NCBI GenBank assembly: GCA_048939265.1
Contig: JBHLPQ010000036.1
Coordinates: 1-23,667 of the forward strand
Length of the DNA: 23,667 bases
Reading direction: 5' to 3'
Source of the DNA: Hodarchaeum sp048939265
GTDB taxonomy: Archaea; Asgardarchaeota; Heimdallarchaeia; Hodarchaeales; Hodarchaeaceae
Both the position numbers and the translations under genes were made by a program. Below the pieces are notes generated by a model that was not told the origin of the DNA, ran no database searches, and saw only the letters and a program-made list of their open reading frames with translations. Below, in pieces: positions 1-6,981 of the stretch. Within the stretch, counting starts at the first letter, position 1. Each line of letters begins with the position of its first letter.

Positions 1-262
1 AATATGTAAAAATCTAACGAAATCATCATCCACTTGAATTGAGCTCCAAAGGAATTAAACCCCTTTACCTCTTTCCTCACTCCTTAAAATCGTTTTCACC
101 ACTAAGATCAAAATGAAAATTAATTCAAATTTCATCATTTAGTAGTATCATTATTAAGAGTTGATATAAGGATAGGAATTATTAAGAGATTATATTTATG
201 ATTAATTAGGAATGAAATCTAACATAATTCAATCCTACTCGAATGATTATTGAGGTATAAAA
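1..262. other. Left-edge intergenic region
   Basis: No coding region was found here. The stretch is AT-rich and contains an 11-base direct repeat, ATTATTAAGAG, at 150-160 and again at 178-188, the second copy running into a TATA-like stretch (about 186-199). GAGGT at 252-256 is the ribosome binding site of the gene that follows. Nothing else with clear structure was seen. Confidence 0.5.
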
Positions 263-625
263 ATGGCAGGAATTGTATTTCTGAAAACTAATGACTTAGA
301 GAAGGTGAAAGAATTCTATATAGACACACTTGGAGCTTCTATCTGGGTAGATCAAGAAGACTGTATCATTCTCAAACATGATAATTTCTTGTTTGGTTTT
401 TGGAAAAGGGGGGAAACTGATCATGGTTGGTTATTAACATTCTTTTATAGAACTACAACTGAAGTAGATGAGATATATGAAAAAATAAAGGATTTTGCTA
501 TCACTAAACCAGTTCAAAGCGATAAGTACAAGATATACCAGTTTTATGCGAAAGATCCAGAAGGAAGAGATATTGAGTTTCAAACCTTCCTTCATGAAAT
601 AGATTTCAACTGGGATCTCCCCTAG
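263..625 (+). CDS. VOC (glyoxalase/bleomycin-resistance fold) family protein
   Basis: A 120-residue single-domain protein of the vicinal oxygen chelate type. The start 'MAGIVFLKTNDLEKVKEFY', a loop with DTLGA, and a late 'YAKDPEGRDIEFQTF' strand are the usual VOC pattern, in which a beta-alpha-beta-beta-beta unit opens with a strand and a helix carrying FY and ends in a DPEGR(x)(I/L)E(F/L) strand. The length fits one half-site module, so the protein probably works as a dimer. The family includes metal-dependent lyases, dioxygenases and drug-binding proteins. The substrate cannot be told from sequence, and only the C-terminal Glu of a possible metal site is obvious. The ATG is preceded by GAGGT at a six-base spacing. 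Its stop lies one base from the stop of the convergent gene at 627. Confidence 0.8.
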   Translation: MAGIVFLKTNDLEKVKEFYIDTLGASIWVDQEDCIILKHDNFLFGFWKRGETDHGWLLTFFYRTTTEVDEIYEKIKDFAITKPVQSDKYKIYQFYAKDPEGRDIEFQTFLHEIDFNWDLP

Positions 626-626
626 G

Positions 627-1829
627 TTATGGCATCCAGTCAAGTAATCGAGGATACCCAATTTCCACAAAATCCTTCTTGATCTGGTGGATTTTCTGAA
701 AAATTGGTTCCTTAAGACCTTGAATTTGGAGATCAGAAACAATTTTTTCGAGTTTTGGCTGGATATTTTTAATACCAGCGATTAGTCTAGAATACTCCCC
801 TAGGTATATTTCTGTCAATATTTCATTAGTATAGAGGGGAAGTTCTGTATTTAGCCCTCCTGATAACACTTTTAATCCATCTTCAATACCTAGACTGTTC
901 GGATCACGACAAATTTCTAATAATTTCTCAAAACATTCTTTATAAGGATGATATATATTTCGTGCTACTACTCCCCGAAGATACATCTGCTTTGTTTGCT
1001 CTACATTGAATAACGAAAAAGGAACGGTTGTCATATATTCAGTCATAAGTAGAGCTTCAGAATCGATAAGTGATCCTGAAAGATCTTGACTTTTCTCATA
1101 AATATCTAATGGTAACACAATACCTGTAATTTCTCGGTAGGCATCAATTATTTCTCCCGGGCGTAGCCGAAACTGCGTATAATAAATACCTACTCCCGTT
1201 AACATTATAAAAGCCTCCCCTAGGGTTTCTTCTATTCCTGTAATTGCAAAATCAGGCAATAAGATAACATTATCGTGAATAATTTCATGTACAGGTTGTT
1301 TAAGGTAGAATCCTTTGAAAGGTTCCCTCTCTATCAATTTTCTCCACGATGGAATAAATAAAATCTGTTTCAAACTACCGAGATCAGTTTCAACAGCTTC
1401 TTGAGCTGTTTCAGCTTCCTGATGCACCTTTAAACGTTCTTCTCGATATTTTTGTGTTTCTAATTCCTCTTTATCTTTGATTCTTTTTGATTTGACCGTT
1501 GTAACTCTCTTAAGTTCAGTTAACCGTGCTTGGATCTTCGATTCGACATCCCTTAGAAAATTCTTTCGCAATTCAGAATACCCGTGGTCTTCTAGATAAG
1601 TTTTGAATTCAAGTAAGGATACACCTGTTTTTGGATCAAAAGGCCCTAATTTATCAAAATATTTTGGTATCACCTTTAGGATATTCTTTTCTCGGGAAAT
1701 CGCCTGTAGTTCCTTTTTCAGAGTAAGCTTGTCTTCTGAATCATCTGGAAATAATTCTTTCATTGCTAAATTCCAACTATTTTCTAAGTTTGACCTTCTT
1801 CTGGAATCTAATTTCGTGAAGAAATTCAA
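627..1829 (-). CDS. Hypothetical protein, 400 aa, charged coiled-coil N-terminal half
   Basis: I do not recognise this protein. Residues about 85-150 are rich in K, E, R and Q with long helical stretches (for example KRIKDKEELETQKYREERLK), suggesting a coiled coil. The C-terminal 230 residues look like a globular mixed alpha/beta domain. There is no signal peptide, clear membrane segment or catalytic motif. The start is a TTG at 1829. A TGA lies in frame six codons upstream and no in-frame ATG precedes it; the next Met is residue 24, so the N-terminus is uncertain. The gene is divergent from GTPase 1 (1950), sharing a 120-base promoter region with it, which makes a functional link to the GTPase reasonable but unproven. 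Confidence 0.65.
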   Translation of the reverse strand: MNFFTKLDSRRRSNLENSWNLAMKELFPDDSEDKLTLKKELQAISREKNILKVIPKYFDKLGPFDPKTGVSLLEFKTYLEDHGYSELRKNFLRDVESKIQARLTELKRVTTVKSKRIKDKEELETQKYREERLKVHQEAETAQEAVETDLGSLKQILFIPSWRKLIEREPFKGFYLKQPVHEIIHDNVILLPDFAITGIEETLGEAFIMLTGVGIYYTQFRLRPGEIIDAYREITGIVLPLDIYEKSQDLSGSLIDSEALLMTEYMTTVPFSLFNVEQTKQMYLRGVVARNIYHPYKECFEKLLEICRDPNSLGIEDGLKVLSGGLNTELPLYTNEILTEIYLGEYSRLIAGIKNIQPKLEKIVSDLQIQGLKEPIFQKIHQIKKDFVEIGYPRLLDWMP

Positions 1830-1949
1830 TGTTTTTGTAAATAATCATACTTAATTACTATGTTGACAAGACAAAAATAATCGAAAGCTAAATACTAACC
1901 TTTTTTATTCTTTAACCAGTGTAAAAACATAGCTAAGGAGCTTGACAGA
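1830..1949. promoter_or_regulatory. Divergent promoter region between the 400-aa gene and GTPase 1
   Basis: This 120-base AT-rich gap separates two divergently read genes. On the plus strand a BRE/TATA-like stretch, CGAAAGCTAAATAC (about 1882-1895), lies some 55 bases before the GTPase start, and AAGGAG at 1935-1940 is a good ribosome binding site nine bases from its GTG. No similar ribosome binding site precedes the TTG of the minus-strand gene. The TATA assignment is by eye. Confidence 0.35.
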
Positions 1950-3233
1950 GTGGCGAATGAAACCAAAAGCTTGATCGGATTCCAATCAGAAAATGTTATG
2001 TTAACCCATATGGAGGATGCTGTAGTTAAAATCATATTATTAGGAGATGGAATGTCAGGTAAAACACAAATACTAATAACTCTCGCAGGACTATTAAAAG
2101 AATACCTGAATCAAATCTATTCATCTGCTACAGAGAACGATCAATCGGATCTTAGCAGATGGGCCGAGAGGCGTGGTTTCTTTTTACGTTATGGTTCCGT
2201 AAGATGGGATATTAAGAGTATTAGTCTTGATACAGAAACAGTTGGACTTGAAGATTTTGAATATGTCTTTCCCTATCTATGGCATGACACTACATACAAA
2301 ATCAGACTTATCGGTAACGATGTAGGAGGACAAACAATCTTCGATCACTTTAGGGAGGTACTTGTTAAGATGATTGGGCCTGATGACAACTTGGTTGTTG
2401 TTTTCGACAAGTCAAGGGAATTATCATGCTATAACAGCATTGAACATGTCAAAAGAGCACTCGGGATCATGACATCAGAGAGTGATTCCAACTTACCTAG
2501 GATAGCTTATTGTGGGAATAAAGTCGATCTCGAAAAGCATATTCAAGATGAAGAATGGCGTGAGGGAGTTGTTATGACAGTTATGAACAAAATCACTGAT
2601 ATTATGAACAATGGGGAAGGTGAATATTCGCTTCCATCTTTAATGGACGCTGAAAAAGATGAACAGCAAGTGAAAGTTCATTTGATAACAGATCAGATTC
2701 CGTTCCCAGATTTTGAAGCTCTAGTCTACAACGCTATTAGGGAATTCGATGGCAAGTACAAGACAGATCTGATGAGTGAGGCCAATACAAAAGCTCTTTG
2801 TAGGGAAATCGCAGCTCAGGTAGTCTATAACCAAAAGGTCACAGAATTCGAGGAGGATAGCACACAAGCTGAAAACGTGTGGGAAGATTTTCGAACTGTA
2901 CTCTACCAAACTAGACCTCTAGCTGTTCAATATTCTGGGGGTAGTATAAAACAACAGAATGACGAATCAGCTCACGTTCGGAGTATACGGGATAAATGGA
3001 AAAAATATGGTCTACGGATGCCAATCACTCCCGAAGACCTCAGATTTGCCCTTCATAGAACGGGGAACGCTGAAGAATTACTCAATGAAATGGGGGACCG
3101 ATTCGACACTAATGCGTTATCTGGGGATGGTATCCTGGAAATGCTAGAATCGATCATTCAAGAAACATTGAGAAAGCTAAAAGACACAAATCAAAAGGAG
3201 AGAAGGGTGAAACGGGAATTAAAAAGATTCTGA
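1950..3233 (+). CDS. Ras/Arf-like GTPase with long C-terminal extension (GTPase 1)
   Basis: A 427-residue protein with a complete G domain at the N-terminus. Visible motifs are the P-loop GDGMSGKT (32-39), a switch I threonine in TETVG (T97), the G3 motif DVGGQ (124-128), of the kind found in Arf and G-alpha proteins, and the G4 motif NKVD (190-193). No clear G5 (SAK-like) motif is seen. Between P-loop and switch I lies a long insert with RWAERRGFFLRYGS. About 230 residues follow G4, with conserved FPDFEA(L/I)VYNAIRE and RPLA(V/M)QYSGG segments, ending in a very basic tail (RRVKRELKRF). It is homologous over its whole length to the GTPase at 10889. The GTG start has AAGGAG nine bases upstream. 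The gene ends five bases from the convergent polymerase gene. Nucleotide binding is well supported; the cellular role is unknown. Confidence 0.88.
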   Translation: MANETKSLIGFQSENVMLTHMEDAVVKIILLGDGMSGKTQILITLAGLLKEYLNQIYSSATENDQSDLSRWAERRGFFLRYGSVRWDIKSISLDTETVGLEDFEYVFPYLWHDTTYKIRLIGNDVGGQTIFDHFREVLVKMIGPDDNLVVVFDKSRELSCYNSIEHVKRALGIMTSESDSNLPRIAYCGNKVDLEKHIQDEEWREGVVMTVMNKITDIMNNGEGEYSLPSLMDAEKDEQQVKVHLITDQIPFPDFEALVYNAIREFDGKYKTDLMSEANTKALCREIAAQVVYNQKVTEFEEDSTQAENVWEDFRTVLYQTRPLAVQYSGGSIKQQNDESAHVRSIRDKWKKYGLRMPITPEDLRFALHRTGNAEELLNEMGDRFDTNALSGDGILEMLESIIQETLRKLKDTNQKERRVKRELKRF

Positions 3234-3238
3234 CTACC

Positions 3239-5530
3239 CTATACCATGTGTATTGGCCAATACGATTCTAACGTTGGGTTTTCCTTATTGAACTCGGGAG
3301 GGATCAAGTTTTCATAAGCCCTAATCATCAATTTCTGATATTCATCCACGTCATACTGCTCGTTTCCCGTTAAAAGTTGTTCAGCTTTCACTCGTTTCTT
3401 GTAATCTTTTGCCCCAGCATCAACAATAAGATAACTGATCTTCATTCCAGGTTCAACGTTCAACCCTAAAGCAGCTAACTGTTTAGCTGCAATTGCTTGG
3501 CGAGAATGATTGATATATTCATTAGGAGAGCGTGAAGGACGAATCGTTATTAATAAATCTTTAAGAGGAACATTCCCTGTCTCCAGTTCCCTGCGATATT
3601 CATTCATGAACTTCTTAGCTCGTTGACTAGCTATTTGGAACTGTTCTCTCGATCTAGCTTTAGCTAAGATGTGTAACATATTCATTTGAAGTTTTTTGAC
3701 AAGTGGAGGACTACTTGACTGACGGATTTCAATCCCCCTGATACGAAATGTGCCATCCGTCTTCAGGCCATAATATCGATTTAGTACTCCTATTCCTGGT
3801 TCATGACGGCGGGGTAAGAAGATAATCCAGTGATAATCGCAGGCATGGTCAACTGGGAGTCTGACGGTGTCTGCTATTTCTTGACGTAGCTCACGCACTT
3901 CATCAGGTGACAACAGTTCTTCCTCGGGATCTTTCATCCAGACCGAATCCACAATGCCCGCCACAACCTCCAGTCCATGACGGGAGGCGATTTGTTGGGT
4001 GAGAGTCAGTCCGTGTCGGCTGTATGCAGAAATCGCCTCGTGTGACTCAATGCGTCCAAAACGCGCGTTTCTGTACCCAGTATAGCCAAAACAGGTCACT
4101 AAGAGCCACTTGAGCACTTTCTGTCGCCTATCATAATCTGGATGGACGTTTCGCTGTGCTTTGTAATACTGCCGGCGGTTTAGGATGTTTTTTAATGAAA
4201 GACTAATGATACCAGGTCTTTTCGTGCAAACATGATAATTGGTAAGAGGTACAAGCTGTGTTTTATTGTCCTTACAACACATACAATTGACAGTTTCGGG
4301 AGAAACATTTCTATGAACCATAATATTCGGGTACATCGATAGAAAGTCGAGTTCAACCACATTTGCATGAAATCCAACTCGAGGACTGAACACCAACCCC
4401 CCGACATCGGTTTCCATGGTCCAAGCAGGACGGAATGATTCGGGATCTGCTTTCCGTGCGGGAATCAGTATATCTCGGTAATACGCAGTTCGCATCTGCA
4501 CGGCGGATAGTGTGGTTCCGATGGTACCACGCGCAATACGCTGGGGATCACTACAACCCAAACGCACTAACTCATGAATCCCCGCGATATTCCCGTCTTT
4601 CCACATGAAGCTATTACCTACGTCGTAGTGATGACGACTTCCATCAAGATAAACCCCGTGTTGTGAATAAAAGACCCGTCCGTAGGACGTATAGCTGTGG
4701 CCCCGATTGTCTGCATCTTTACGTCGCACGTAGCTTCTCAAAGAGCGAGTACCTCGGCCAATGCGAAGATATCCTTCCCCCACTTTTACGGAACGCTCTG
4801 CAAAAATTGGAATGACAGTATCTCCCCCTCGTGTGAACAAAAGATCAGGATCAACTTGTTGGATATACTGGATGCTGTTACGTATGATTTCCGCTTCTTT
4901 TTGCTCTTCAAAAACAATTGGCTCCTCTTCTTGGTCAATTACTGATCTCCGTATCAATATCTTCGTTATTTTTCCCCGAGAAAGATTAGGATTTTCGAAG
5001 AAGGGCTGGAACCAGAGGGTACGAAATGGCACAGATTGATAGTCTAGTTGAGTGTAGGACTCAAGCAGCTGCCAGTCCTTTAACTGTCCATTGCTAATAT
5101 CGATCTCTGCGTAAGCATATGGAAAAAGCTGCGTTTGAAAGCAAAATTGTTGCCACAAGCTCAAATCTGCATTATGGAGATATTCACCCCAATACTTACG
5201 TAAGTCCTCATAGGTAGCCCGGATCTGACGAGGGTTGACGCGAATACAATATACGGATGACGACTTTTGGTCATGGATGGAAAGGTACTTCGACGCTTTC
5301 TCAACCCTTTCAATGTGGGGATGACTCAGCAATTGCTTTTCGATGTAACGGTCAGTCTTTGCAAGGAAGAATTCAGCTGTAAGGGGATAAAAGGCTTTGA
5401 TGATCTTTTTTTCGGTGATCCAGTACGTGTTGACCCCCCAATCGGTAGCTTCAACTTCGTGGAGCCATGCAGGGATCGGGGACATAGAAATAGTTCCAAT
5501 GTGTTGACTAGGTCTCCCTCTTGTGATCAC
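3239..5530 (-). CDS. PolB2-like family B DNA polymerase (divergent, exonuclease-less)
   Basis: A 763-residue family B polymerase, shorter than replicative archaeal PolB1/PolB3. The palm and fingers are recognisable: motif A is LDFLSMYPNI with D395, and motif B is KWLLVTCFGYTG with K474, preceded by the fingers arginine and lysine region (RRQYYKAQ). Motif C reads GIVDSVW instead of YGDTDS, so D528 matches the second Asp and the first Asp is replaced by Ile526. A thumb segment, RGIEIRQSSSPPLVKKLQ, follows. The N-terminal region keeps only a faint trace of an exonuclease fold (DPDLLFTRGGD) and no DIE motif, so proofreading is unlikely. These traits fit the archaeal PolB2 group, which has been linked to lesion tolerance. 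The GTG start overlaps the upstream gene by 23 bases; ATG at 5485 (residue 16) is an alternative. The gene is last in a three-gene operon. Confidence 0.85.
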   Translation of the reverse strand: MITRGRPSQHIGTISMSPIPAWLHEVEATDWGVNTYWITEKKIIKAFYPLTAEFFLAKTDRYIEKQLLSHPHIERVEKASKYLSIHDQKSSSVYCIRVNPRQIRATYEDLRKYWGEYLHNADLSLWQQFCFQTQLFPYAYAEIDISNGQLKDWQLLESYTQLDYQSVPFRTLWFQPFFENPNLSRGKITKILIRRSVIDQEEEPIVFEEQKEAEIIRNSIQYIQQVDPDLLFTRGGDTVIPIFAERSVKVGEGYLRIGRGTRSLRSYVRRKDADNRGHSYTSYGRVFYSQHGVYLDGSRHHYDVGNSFMWKDGNIAGIHELVRLGCSDPQRIARGTIGTTLSAVQMRTAYYRDILIPARKADPESFRPAWTMETDVGGLVFSPRVGFHANVVELDFLSMYPNIMVHRNVSPETVNCMCCKDNKTQLVPLTNYHVCTKRPGIISLSLKNILNRRQYYKAQRNVHPDYDRRQKVLKWLLVTCFGYTGYRNARFGRIESHEAISAYSRHGLTLTQQIASRHGLEVVAGIVDSVWMKDPEEELLSPDEVRELRQEIADTVRLPVDHACDYHWIIFLPRRHEPGIGVLNRYYGLKTDGTFRIRGIEIRQSSSPPLVKKLQMNMLHILAKARSREQFQIASQRAKKFMNEYRRELETGNVPLKDLLITIRPSRSPNEYINHSRQAIAAKQLAALGLNVEPGMKISYLIVDAGAKDYKKRVKAEQLLTGNEQYDVDEYQKLMIRAYENLIPPEFNKENPTLESYWPIHMV

Positions 5531-5807
5531 TGCCTGTGATTTGCATCAATTTCTTCTTTAACTTGGTCAATTCGTCTTTTAGCTTCCGTATTTCAGAGTG
5601 TTGTCCGACCAACATAGACATCACAACATTGTCAAAAACGATGGGACGCGTATTAGCAGACGCAGCATCCGCGATTTGGAAAGCGTACAACCAAAGATCT
5701 GCAAAAGCGGTTCGATATGGTTCACGCAAACGGTTTGCGTAGTGTGCCTGCCAAAGAGCACGTTCCTTTTCAAGCATTCTTCGATAAGACGGTAAAGTTC
5801 GACCCAT
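5508..5807 (-). CDS. Small helical protein of the PolB2 operon ('MGRT' protein, 99 aa)
   Basis: A 99-residue, mostly helical protein starting MGRTLPSYRRMLEKE and ending in a Lys/Leu-rich probable coiled coil (EIRKLKDELTKLKKKL). From memory it resembles short haloarchaeal proteins that also begin MGRTNPT(Y/F)R; that recollection favours the ATG at 5807 over a TTG four codons upstream (5819). A GGTGAT stretch about six bases before the ATG could serve as ribosome binding site. Its start lies five bases past the stop of the RadA-like gene, and its end overlaps the polymerase start, so all three are probably translated together. A role as adaptor between the RadA-like protein and the polymerase is an inference from position and size. 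Confidence 0.75.
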   Translation of the reverse strand: MGRTLPSYRRMLEKERALWQAHYANRLREPYRTAFADLWLYAFQIADAASANTRPIVFDNVVMSMLVGQHSEIRKLKDELTKLKKKLMQITGSDHKRET

Positions 5808-5812
5808 TGAAA

Positions 5813-6622
5813 TCACCAAAATTGAGTTAAGGGTACTTGATGCTCTTCCTCTCTTCCCGTTGTGTACGAGAGTTTTACCTGGACTGTTGGTCCACCTTTT
5901 TGGACAGAAAAAACAAGTGTGTGGTTGTGTCGACTGCTACCTGGAGTCACTGCCACTCGAATGACATCAGTGGCAGAATGTGACAGAAACGTCCCTCCAA
6001 GCGCTTTATAGTTTGAATGAGGCGCATTTTCTGCAGTTGTCATTCCAATCAAGTCATATTGAAGACTAAGACTTTTCAGCTTTCCTACAGCCTGCGTCAG
6101 CTCGAGGATAGACGACGTGGACGTTAGCTTGTCATATTCCAGATATTGGAGCGCCTCTTTTGACAGGTAAAGGGATGAAATCTGAGGTACTAAAACGATA
6201 CGAGTACGAGGGTTCGTATCAATCAGTCGGGGGAGCTTCGTGTAAAGGATTTCAGTCATTTGGTGATAGTTAAACGCACGTGATAGTTGAATCCTGCCTA
6301 GTATCCTAAGTGGGTCCAAACCCTGTTTCCTCGCCGCATGCGAAATCTCAAAGTATGGAAACAGATTCGCTCCATCAATGAACGCAAGATCAACGCTAGG
6401 GTTGTTTATCAGTAGTGCTACCGTGAGCTGAGTAATGAATGAGCGTAGGATTGAGTTTGGCATATCCCCCTGAATCAGAACCAAACTGCCTGGGTATAGC
6501 ACAAATGCGTCATCTAGGTGTGTTATACCAAGTTGAAGGTATTGTTGCAGCTGCTGATGTCGAACATCCGCGGAAATAAATTTGTCGGGAAGAACTTCAC
6601 GGTTCTGATACTCTTGGATCAT
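5813..6622 (-). CDS. RadA/RecA-like paralogue lacking ATPase motifs
   Basis: A 269-residue protein with the outline of a RecA-fold core: 'LGITHLDDAFVLYPGSLVLIQG' aligns with the RadA 'tG...LD.lLgGG...G...ei.G' segment, and a later 'ALGGTFLSHSATDVIRV' matches the RadA 'GG..l.H.at..i.l' segment. The P-loop position reads GDMPNSIL (52-59), lacking the Lys and Ser/Thr of Walker A. The Walker B position reads IVLVPQISSLYL, lacking the Asp. The N-terminal helix-hairpin-helix domain of true RadA is absent. It is therefore probably a non-hydrolysing RecA-like accessory protein, comparable in concept to bacterial ImuA or SulA-like proteins. It is the first gene of the PolB2 operon. ATG at 6622 starts it, with no strong ribosome binding site. 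Confidence 0.75.
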   Translation of the reverse strand: MIQEYQNREVLPDKFISADVRHQQLQQYLQLGITHLDDAFVLYPGSLVLIQGDMPNSILRSFITQLTVALLINNPSVDLAFIDGANLFPYFEISHAARKQGLDPLRILGRIQLSRAFNYHQMTEILYTKLPRLIDTNPRTRIVLVPQISSLYLSKEALQYLEYDKLTSTSSILELTQAVGKLKSLSLQYDLIGMTTAENAPHSNYKALGGTFLSHSATDVIRVAVTPGSSRHNHTLVFSVQKGGPTVQVKLSYTTGREEEHQVPLTQFW

Positions 6623-6981
6623 CCCTAGTCATGGAATGGTATACGTGTCTCTCCCTCAAATCTACGATACAGTCTGAGAGATATCTGAAAATGAGAAAAC
6701 GAATGAACTCTCTCCAAACAGAATATAATTGATTTATTCTTGTGCCTAAACATAACATTGACTTTTATTTGGATTTATCTTGAAAACTTCGATTTTGTCA
6801 GTAATAAATACAATGTTTTTTTAAGGTAGGATGAGCTCTTTAAACTATAGGCCAAATTAACAAGAGATATTTCTTCACGAATACTCTAGGTGCGAAAATT
6901 CACGGAATCTGCGTTCCTTCAACATGAATAAACAACGAGATCAGCAATCAAGACTTCTAATCTCGCAGGAGAAAACTTCAA
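6623..6981. promoter_or_regulatory. Divergent intergenic region between the PolB2 operon and the 1301-aa gene
   Basis: No gene was found in these 359 bases. The region must hold promoters for both directions. It is AT-rich, with several TATA-like candidates that I cannot rank by eye. AGGAG at 6967-6971 is a good ribosome binding site ten bases before the TTG of the plus-strand gene. A short inverted repeat, CGAGAT at 6936-6941 and ATCTCG at 6960-6965, sits just upstream of that site with an 18-base loop; it is too short to be convincing. Confidence 0.4.

Noticed and set aside
434..742. Minus-strand frame of 102 codons across the VOC gene end
   Set aside because: It overlaps two convincing genes on both strands and shows no recognisable protein features.
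616..1225. CTCCCCTAGG occurs three times (near 616, 796 and 1215)
   Set aside because: Two copies encode Leu-Gly-Glu in the 400-aa protein and the third spans the convergent stop codons; spacing is irregular, so chance is the simplest reading.
3239..5530. The main replicative DNA polymerase
   Set aside because: The missing exonuclease motifs, altered motif C and operon partners fit PolB2 rather than a replicative PolB.
4697..5795. Several open frames of 65-92 codons on the plus strand opposite the polymerase operon
   Set aside because: They overlap one another, show no family features, and arise from the higher G+C of the real minus-strand genes.
6936..6965. Hairpin covering the translation start of the 1301-aa gene
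   Set aside because: Only six base pairs with an 18-base loop and no compensating extension; too weak to call a riboswitch.
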